Origin: Nitrospirota bacterium
GTDB lineage: Bacteria > Nitrospirota > Thermodesulfovibrionia > Thermodesulfovibrionales > JdFR-85
Direction: 5' to 3'
Length of the DNA: 32,120 nucleotides
NCBI GenBank assembly: GCA_015484595.1
Contig: WFMM01000013.1
Location: 1-32,120 of the forward strand
The notes below the pieces were generated by a model. It saw nothing but the letters and a program-made list of their open reading frames with translations. It ran no database searches and was not told the origin of the DNA. Position numbers and translations under genes: made by a program. Below, piece after piece: positions 26,843 to 32,120 of the stretch (position 1 is the stretch's first letter; each line of letters starts with the position of its first letter).

Positions 26843-28816
26843 GAGCCTCTCTTTCAACCTTTTAATCCTGTCCCGCAGCTCTGCTGCCCTTTCAAACTCA
26901 AGATTTCTTGCTGCCTCCTTCATCTGAGCCTCCAGTCTTTGTATTTCCTTTTCATCAAGGGCTGCATACTCTTCTTTATCCTCCTCCAGGGCTGGCACTG
27001 TCCAGTAGTCTGCCTCGTAAATGGAGCTTAAGATGTCCTTGATGTTGCTCTTTATGGTCTCGGGCTTTATGCCCTCTCTTCGGTTGTACTCTAACTGTAT
27101 CCGCCTTCTTCTTTCGGTCTCTTCGATGGCTGCCTTCATTGACCTGGTAATCCTGTCTGCGTAAAGGATCACCTCTCCGTTTACATTCCTTGCTGCCCTT
27201 CCTGCTGTCTGAATTAATGACCGCTCTGAACGAAGGAAACCCTCCTTGTCTGCATCAAACACGGCAACCAGCGAGACCTCTGGCAGGTCAAGCCCCTCTC
27301 TTAAAAGATTTACACCTATCAATACATCGAACCTGCCAAGCCTCAGGTCCCTGATTATCTCAACCCTCTCAAGGGTATCTATATCAGAGTGAAGATACCG
27401 TGCCCTTATGCCGAGTTCGTTATAGTACTCTGTAAGGTCCTCAGCCATCTTTTTGGTAAGCGTTGTCACAAGCACCCTTTCGTTTCTTTTAACCCTTTTT
27501 CTTATCTCCTTAAGCAGGTCGTCCACCTGTCCTTCCACTGGACGAACGGTCATCCTGGGGTCAACCAGACCTGTGGGCCTGATTATCTGTTCAACCACCC
27601 TGCCACCTGACTTCTTTAACTCATACTCCCCTGGTGTGGCAGAGACATATATAGCCTGATTAACCCTGTGCTCAAACTCTTTGAAGGTAAGGGGGCGGTT
27701 GTCAAGTGCAGAGGGCAGTCTGAAACCATACTCAACCAGGGTCATCTTCCTTGAACGGTCACCTTCGTACATGCCGCCAAGCTGTGGAATGGTAACATGG
27801 GATTCGTCAACAACAATAAGGAAGTCTTCAGGAAAGTAGTCTATCAATGTGTAGGGCGGCTCCCCAGGGGCACGGCCGCTTAAGTGACGGGAATAATTTT
27901 CAATTCCGTGGCAGTATCCAAACTCCCTTAGCATCTCTATGTCAAACCGTGTGCGCTGTTCGAGCCGTTCTGCTTCAAGGGTCTTGCCCATCTTCCTGAA
28001 GTACCTTAACCGCTCTTCCAGTTCCTCTTCAATGGATTTGATTGCAGACTCAAGCCTCTCCTTCGGGGTTATCCAGTGGCTGTTCGGATAAAGGGCAATC
28101 TTTTTAAGTGAGCGAATCCTCTCGCCTGTCAGAGGGTCAAACTCAACGATCCTGTCTATCTCGTCACCAAAGAACTCTATCCTTATACCCTTGTCAAGTG
28201 AAAAAGAAGGGTAGACCTCAAGGATATCCCCTCTAACCCTGATGTTTCCCCTTTTGAATTCACCCTCTGTGCGTTCGTAAAGCATGTCAATAAGTCTTCT
28301 TAGTAAAGCATCCCTTTCAGTCCTCATCCCTTCCTCTACTATAAGGTGCATGGCCATGTAGTCATCAGGGGAGCCGATACCGTAGATACAGGAGACAGAT
28401 GCAACAACGATGGTGTCTCTTCTTTCAAGCACGGCACGGGTTGCAGAGTGACGCATCCTGTCGATGTCGTCATTTATGAGGGCATCCTTTTCAATGTATG
28501 TGTCGCTCTGAGGAATGTAAGCCTCGGGCTGATAGTAGTCGTAGTAGCTAACAAAAAACTCCACTGCATTTTCAGGGAAGAACTCCCTGAATTCACCGTA
28601 AAGCTGTGCTGCAAGGGTCTTGTTGTGGGCAATAACCAGGGTGGGACGCTGAAGGTTGGCTATGACATTAGCAATGGTAAAGGTCTTTCCTGAGCCAGTA
28701 ACCCCAAGGAGAACCTGATGTTTAATACCCCTTTCAACCCCCTCGGTGAGCTCTTTGATTGCCTTTGGCTGATCGCCCTTTGGCCTGAAACTCGTTCTTA
28801 GTTTGAACTCACCCAT
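26822..28816 (-). CDS. uvrB: UvrABC excinuclease subunit B
   Basis: DNA-damage verification helicase of nucleotide excision repair; it loads with UvrA and recruits UvrC. The 664-aa protein has Walker A 'GVTGSGKT' (residues 38-45), the damage-probing beta-hairpin '[12 protein letters not shown]', Walker B-like '[20 protein letters not shown]', helicase motif '[11 protein letters not shown]' and a C-terminal UVR motif '[20 protein letters not shown]' that contacts UvrC. The ORF track begins at a TTG (28819); the ATG one codon later gives the normal N-terminus. It follows the J-domain gene by 12 nt and is probably co-transcribed with it. No SOS (LexA-like) box was recognised upstream of that gene. 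Confidence 0.97.
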   Translation of the reverse strand: MGEFKLRTSFRPKGDQPKAIKELTEGVERGIKHQVLLGVTGSGKTFTIANVIANLQRPTLVIAHNKTLAAQLYGEFREFFPENAVEFFVSYYDYYQPEAYIPQSDTYIEKDALINDDIDRMRHSATRAVLERRDTIVVASVSCIYGIGSPDDYMAMHLIVEEGMRTERDALLRRLIDMLYERTEGEFKRGNIRVRGDILEVYPSFSLDKGIRIEFFGDEIDRIVEFDPLTGERIRSLKKIALYPNSHWITPKERLESAIKSIEEELEERLRYFRKMGKTLEAERLEQRTRFDIEMLREFGYCHGIENYSRHLSGRAPGEPPYTLIDYFPEDFLIVVDESHVTIPQLGGMYEGDRSRKMTLVEYGFRLPSALDNRPLTFKEFEHRVNQAIYVSATPGEYELKKSGGRVVEQIIRPTGLVDPRMTVRPVEGQVDDLLKEIRKRVKRNERVLVTTLTKKMAEDLTEYYNELGIRARYLHSDIDTLERVEIIRDLRLGRFDVLIGVNLLREGLDLPEVSLVAVFDADKEGFLRSERSLIQTAGRAARNVNGEVILYADRITRSMKAAIEETERRRRIQLEYNRREGIKPETIKSNIKDILSSIYEADYWTVPALEEDKEEYAALDEKEIQRLEAQMKEAARNLEFERAAELRDRIKRLKERLLQLGQK

Positions 28817-28828
28817 CAATCAGGAGCT

Positions 28829-29821
28829 TTATGACTTTGCCTTAAGCAGAGATTCATAGGCCTTGCAGAGCTCGACGAATTCTCCATTTGAGCCACCCTT
28901 GTCAGGATGGCACTTATGGGCAAGTCTTTTGAATCTTCTGGAGAGTTCCTTTTTCGTCATATGGTTGTATTCCTCAACGCTCAATCCAAGCAAAGCACAG
29001 GCCTTGCGAATGCTCATGTCAGAGGATGTCTCTCTTGGCATGTAAAAGAATTTTTCCCTCTTTTGATGGGAATGGCCTGACGAAGGAAAGGCAGGGAACT
29101 CGTTTTCATAAAACATGATAAAGTATTTAACCAGATAGGGATGAAGACTTGTCCTTTTTTCTTTGATAAAGCTTCCGTCACTGTTTAGCTTGCAGAGTTC
29201 TTCTAAGAAGGCATCTTCAAGCCTCTCTCTGTTCAGAAATCGAGGATTCTTCAGTGCCGTGTCTTTGTCTTTAAAATACCTCTGCAGGTTAAATATGGTA
29301 TACACATAGGGTTTAAGCTGGCTTTTCTTTAGTTTCTGCTCCATCTCATCAATCATGCACTCTATTTCGTCTCTGCTTTTGCCAATCAGGACATTAAAGA
29401 ACCTGCAGGGACGGCCCATGTCAATGTCTGACTGGTTCATTGAGCCGTACCTTAGAAAGTGTAGCCTCCTTTTGTCAAACTCATGGATACCCTTTTGTGC
29501 CTCTCTGAGTTTTTTTCTGCTTATGTATCCGTGGGATTTCTTTTTAACGGGCTGTCTAAGCACCATCCTGAGTCTCGGGTTAACAAAGTCCCACATCAGT
29601 GCTTCGAGCTCAAAGGTATCCACCTTGAATCCCTTTTCAAGTATGCTTAACTCAATGCGTTCGTCTATGTAAAAGCTGTTTCCACCCGGGTAAATGATGT
29701 ATTTTTCTGGCTCAGGCCCGAGCTCAAAGAGCGTTCGGGTCTTTAACCTGCCATCTTCCGTATAGCTTTCCATAATAAAAAAGTGTTCAACACCGTTAAT
29801 TCTCTTTTTCTCTAAATACAT
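28829..29821 (-). CDS. Protein with C-terminal J domain and an unrecognised N-terminal region
   Basis: This 330-aa cytoplasmic protein has a C-terminal J domain of about 65 residues ('MTKKELSRRFKRLAHKCHPDKGGSNGEFVELCKAYESLL') with the HPD motif needed to stimulate Hsp70 ATPase. The first ~260 residues match nothing I recognise. They begin 'MYLEKKRINGVEHFFIMESYTEDGRLKTRTLFELG', a beta-hairpin-like opening, and continue as charged helical sequence. There are no zinc-finger or G/F regions, so it is not DnaJ or CbpA. It has a good ribosome site (AGAGGTGAG) and lies 12 nt before uvrB. The pairing suggests a DnaK-linked helper acting with UvrB or a phage- or stress-related role; neither is shown. 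Confidence 0.75.
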   Translation of the reverse strand: MYLEKKRINGVEHFFIMESYTEDGRLKTRTLFELGPEPEKYIIYPGGNSFYIDERIELSILEKGFKVDTFELEALMWDFVNPRLRMVLRQPVKKKSHGYISRKKLREAQKGIHEFDKRRLHFLRYGSMNQSDIDMGRPCRFFNVLIGKSRDEIECMIDEMEQKLKKSQLKPYVYTIFNLQRYFKDKDTALKNPRFLNRERLEDAFLEELCKLNSDGSFIKEKRTSLHPYLVKYFIMFYENEFPAFPSSGHSHQKREKFFYMPRETSSDMSIRKACALLGLSVEEYNHMTKKELSRRFKRLAHKCHPDKGGSNGEFVELCKAYESLLKAKS

Positions 29822-29837
29822 ATCTCACCTCTTTGTT

Positions 29838-29864
29838 TTTTGAGTCTGTTCAACAGGCTCAAAA
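29838..29864. repeat. 12-bp hairpin upstream of the J-domain gene
   Basis: TTTTGAGTCTGT-TCA-ACAGGCTCAAAA folds into a 12-bp stem (one G-T pair) with a 3-nt loop. It lies 16 nt before the J-domain start, between two divergent genes, so it is not an ordinary terminator for either. It could act in the 5' leader of the J-domain/uvrB transcript. Confidence 0.5.
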
Positions 29865-29867
29865 TTA

Positions 29868-29903
29868 TTATTGGGGTTCCAAAGGGGCGTAGCCCCTTTG
29901 AGG
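29868..29903. repeat. REP-like palindromic repeat, copy A
   Basis: A 36-nt unit beginning TTATTGGGGTT with a core hairpin AAAGGGGC-GTA-GCCCCTTT. Flanking GTTCC/GGAAC extends the stem, and a second GTTCC at 29910-29914 could compete for the same GGAAC. It is 33/36 identical to copy B at an 81-nt offset. The rest of the 306-bp gap is AT-rich with no gene seen. Confidence 0.75.
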
Positions 29904-29948
29904 AACTTCGTTCCACAAATTTCCCAATTATAGTTAAATTGTTAATCC

Positions 29949-29984
29949 TTATTGGGGTTACAAAGGGGCAAAGCCCCTTTGAGG
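29949..29984. repeat. REP-like palindromic repeat, copy B
   Basis: Second copy of the unit, with hairpin CAAAGGGGC-AAA-GCCCCTTTG (9-bp stem). The changes from copy A fall in the loop and at one flank position, so the stem is conserved. This suggests selection on, or origin as, a palindromic repeat. Confidence 0.75.
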
Positions 29985-30105
29985 TTCACTGCTCCTCAAC
30001 TTAAATACCTGAATTTCTTAAACAGCTTATACAATCTATTATTAAGTTATTATAAATTATCCAGCAGGCTTTAGGCTATGCTGTCCTGTTATGATTATGA
30101 AGGGC

Positions 30106-30111
30106 TATAAT
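30106..30111 (+). promoter_or_regulatory. -10 box of the nitroreductase gene
   Basis: Perfect TATAAT 28 nt before the chosen start codon. No clear -35 is found at the standard spacing. Confidence 0.45.
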
Positions 30112-30139
30112 AGTCAATAAAAATGTCATGGAGGTTGCC

Positions 30140-30802
30140 ATGGATGCAATTGAATGTATCAGGACGAGGATGAGTATAAGGGCCTATCGAAAGGAGCCTG
30201 TTTCAGAGGATGTGCTTACCAGGATTGTGGAGACTGCAATGTGGAGCCCTTCCTACAAAAACACCCAGCCCTGGGAGGTAGTTGTGGTTTCTGGAAGGAA
30301 GAAGGAGGAGCTTTCAGAGATGCTTATAGGATTGCTTGAAAGGGGAGAGCCGCCCTGTCCTGACCTGCCAGAGCCTGAAGGCTGGCCAGAAGAGTGTCAG
30401 CAGAGGATAGAGAGGCTTTACAGGATGAGGGCTGAAAAGACAGGCATAGACCTCAATAACCCTGAGGTGATTAAAAAGGCAAAGATAGCAAACTTTAAAT
30501 TCTACGGTGCTCCCCATGCGATTTATCTTTATCAGGAGGGCTCTCTTCCTTTATGGTCCCTCTTTGATCTTGGTCTTTTTGCCCAGAGTCTCATGCTTGC
30601 AGCCCATGCCCATGGAGTGGCAACCGTGCCTCAGGCATTTGCAACAGACTATGCAAGGTATGTAAAGGAGTTTCTTGATATTCCCCTGTCAAAGCGGCTT
30701 GTGCTTGGCATATCAGCAGGCTACCCTGATATGGACTCACCAGCAAACTCTTTCAGACCTGACAGGGTTGATGTAAAAGAGGTGCTTAGATTTGTGAAAT
30801 GA
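30140..30802 (+). CDS. Nitroreductase-family flavoprotein
   Basis: This is an FMN-dependent NAD(P)H oxidoreductase of the nitroreductase fold, about 220 aa. The N-terminal FMN-phosphate motif is 'RTRMSIRAYRKEPVSEDVL', followed by 'AMWSPSYKNTQPWEVVVV' (SPSxxNxQPW). The later 'DLGLFAQSLMLAAHAHGVATVPQ' and 'LGISAGYPD' are typical. I chose the ATG at 30140 because GGAGG lies 5 nt upstream; the ATG at 30128 has no ribosome site. The natural substrate is unknown; family members reduce nitro compounds, quinones or enones. It is the last intact gene before the decayed region. Confidence 0.88.
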   Translation: MDAIECIRTRMSIRAYRKEPVSEDVLTRIVETAMWSPSYKNTQPWEVVVVSGRKKEELSEMLIGLLERGEPPCPDLPEPEGWPEECQQRIERLYRMRAEKTGIDLNNPEVIKKAKIANFKFYGAPHAIYLYQEGSLPLWSLFDLGLFAQSLMLAAHAHGVATVPQAFATDYARYVKEFLDIPLSKRLVLGISAGYPDMDSPANSFRPDRVDVKEVLRFVK

Positions 30803-30928
30803 GTTAATCTCTTCGAACATCTCACACTTAACAGAAGGCATTGTCCTTTTGATCTGTAATGGGGCTTCATTTACCTATCCTTGCGGTACTTTCGCCAGAG
30901 GATAGACTTGATGCTGCATTTAAAATAG

Positions 30929-31171
30929 CAAGAACGAAGTGCTCGCATTGTTCCTAATGAACCAATATTAAATTATAACCATCCTTCCCTGGACGGTAAT
31001 AAGAGGATTGGTCATGCATCGGTAGAGACCTTCCTTGTTCTAAACGGATATGAGATAGAGGCGACTGTGGATGAACAGGAGCAGGTTATCACTGATATTG
31101 CCTCTGGCAAGATAAATCGAGAGGCCTTTACAGAGTGGATTCGATCACATATTGTACCAAAGCAGAGCTAA
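30929..31171 (+). pseudogene. Remnant of a Doc/Fic-family toxin
   Basis: The frame ending at 31171 reads 'NHPSLDGNKRIGHASVETF...' and then a helical tail '...EAFTEWIRSHIV', matching the C-terminal two thirds of Doc (death-on-curing) proteins of the HPFxDGNKR subtype. The catalytic-loop Phe is Ser. The frame is preceded by an in-frame stop at 30926-30928, with no start codon or ribosome site. The 5' part of the gene is missing or scrambled; 30880-30925 read in another frame gives 'SPEDRLDAAFKIA', which might be a degraded piece of it. No Phd-type antitoxin is visible. Inactive toxin is the most likely interpretation. Confidence 0.7.
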
Positions 31172-31240
31172 ATTAATAAGAAGCCCTATTGCATGAACGA
31201 GCAGGCATGAACATTTAATTTGTGGCAATTTAACAGGAGG

Positions 31241-31347
31241 GTTTTGCTGAGAGTCCCAGATGGGAGGATAAAAATGCAGACAAATCAAGGGATTAGGCTG
31301 TGGCTCCCCAGGCGTTACGCTCAGCAAAACTTTCTGACCCACAGCCT
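31241..31347. repeat. Interleaved inverted repeats (pseudoknot-like or MITE-like element)
   Basis: GTTTTGCTGAG (31241-31251) is the exact reverse complement of CTCAGCAAAAC (31320-31330). AGGCTGTGG (31295-31303) is the exact reverse complement of CCACAGCCT (31339-31347). The second pair starts inside the first and ends outside it, so both together form a pseudoknot. A GGGAG/CTCCC pair (31262-31266/31304-31308) nests inside the first stem. The surrounding 31172-31450 holds no gene that I can support. Confidence 0.6.
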
Positions 31348-31450
31348 GAGATTTTGTTCGTTCAATACTAAAACATTGAAGCCTTTAATAGTTTGCTTTT
31401 GATGATTGTCAAGGTGATATGGACGATGTAGATTCATGGGGTCTACCTTT

Positions 31451-32120
31451 TTAGAAACTTTTAGAAATAACCCTGTAGTTTAAGGACGGGTTGTTATACC
31501 TGAATACGTAAGAATACCCCTTAAGCAGGTCGTTTTCAAGAAACCATTTACGAACTTCTTTTTCACAATATTCCACATGGGATTTGCAACCACATGGTAA
31601 AGATCCTGTGCCTGCCACCTTCTCGAAACTTAGGGTTTTTAAAGGTGTCGCCAATCTCTATCTTCCCCTTCATATCATGGATTATTATGATCATATATCT
31701 TTTCAATAAGATTTGAGAGGCGGTCATCAGAGATGTCCCTCTAGCCGTGTGTAGTGGCATTGAAGTCCACCCTGTCAATGATTCCGTCAAGGCGGGGGTT
31801 TGCTTTGGCTATCTCCCTGAGATAGGTGGTGAGTTGTTCGCCTATGTTGTCAGAGAGTTTACGGATTACTGACCAGATGGGTTCATCAGGGCTATCAGGC
31901 TTAAGAGGCAGGTAGAAACGGACGAGTTTGGGGTCACGCTCAACGAGTTGAAATGCCTTTTCTCTTGAGCCGACCTTTTCTGATATGCGGTTTAACTCAT
32001 CATCAAAGACATCGCAGAAGCGTTTTGTAAACACAAGAGGCAGGATATAGTCTTTGTATTTCGGTGCATCCTGAGCCCCACGGATGCTACATGCCGCATC
32101 CCAGAGCCACTGTTCAAGGG
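31451..32120 (-). pseudogene. hsdM: Broken type I restriction-modification methyltransferase (HsdM), 5' end beyond window
   Basis: On the minus strand, reading from the window edge, the frame gives 'LEQWLWDAACSIRGAQDAPKYKDYILPLVFTKRFCDVFDDELNR' and continues to 'VDFNATTHG', the HsdM N-terminal helical domain. It then meets TAG (31741-31743). The same frame resumes as 'RDISDDRLSNLIEKIYDH' and stops. Other frames then give 'GKIEIGDTFKNPKFREGG', 'HVVANPMWN' (the NPPF-type catalytic motif) and 'VRKWFLENDLLKGY', all HsdM-like. SAM-binding motif I is missing, so there has been at least one internal deletion, one nonsense mutation and frameshifts. The enzyme cannot be active. The hsdS and hsdR genes are not visible. 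Confidence 0.8.

Noticed and set aside
31145-31402. ORFs on both strands over the inverted-repeat element
   Set aside because: They have low-complexity, unlikely protein sequence with no ribosome site, and they coincide with the structured element.

Overview
This is a compact bacterial chromosome segment with moderate GC. Arginine codons are mostly AGG/AGA, intergenic gaps are short, and there are nine-heme cytochrome, flavin/Fe-S membrane and cobalamin genes. Together these suggest an anaerobic or microaerophilic Gram-negative bacterium. TolC, lipoprotein and outer-membrane-type signals support a diderm envelope. My best guess is a Nitrospirota (Thermodesulfovibrio-like) lineage; this is inferred from gene style only and not tested by any search.

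Layout. 1-1712: end of a ClC chloride channel gene, overlapping cobyrinate a,c-diamide synthase. 1741-7407: a tripartite drug/metabolite efflux operon (TolC, EmrA-type, EmrB-type) with a sigma70-like promoter and a perfect 20-bp palindromic operator, followed by an AMP-forming acyl ligase. 7471-10091: a small coiled-coil protein, tRNA-Gly and tRNA-Cys, a beta-CASP metallo-hydrolase and an iron-sulfur flavoprotein. 10061-13837 (minus): a three-gene overlapping cluster with an unknown protein, a membrane-embedded spermidine-synthase-like protein and a NosR/RnfG-like FMN and Fe-S membrane protein. 13931-17258: pdxA and tgt (divergent), a Fis-type response regulator, an FmdB zinc ribbon and an HMA metal-binding protein. 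17423-21021: a nine-heme lipoprotein, DAHP synthase and a 3-hydroxyisobutyrate-dehydrogenase-like reductase. 21104-24768: a periplasmic protein, a CsgG lipoprotein with an added lectin-like C-terminus, a DUF72 protein, and an ADP-ribosylglycohydrolase directly behind tRNA-Leu. 24875-29821: moaC, an SfsA-DUF123 fusion, an ArsR regulator, uvrB and a protein with a C-terminal J domain. 29822-30127: twin hairpin repeats. 30140-30802: a nitroreductase. 30803-32120: a decayed accessory patch holding a Doc/Fic toxin remnant, an unexplained pair of interleaved inverted repeats, and a broken type I methyltransferase gene (hsdM).

How it works together. Most genes are housekeeping or redox functions in short operons. 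Two themes stand out. First, several genes lack a Shine-Dalgarno sequence and have a -10-like box 5-9 nt before the start codon, suggesting leaderless transcripts. Second, five convergent gene pairs overlap at their 3' ends. The most novel-looking candidates are the 10061-13837 membrane redox cluster, the CsgG/lectin lipoprotein operon, the J-domain protein next to uvrB, and the pseudoknot-like element at 31241-31347. No CRISPR array, intact transposase or phage module is visible.
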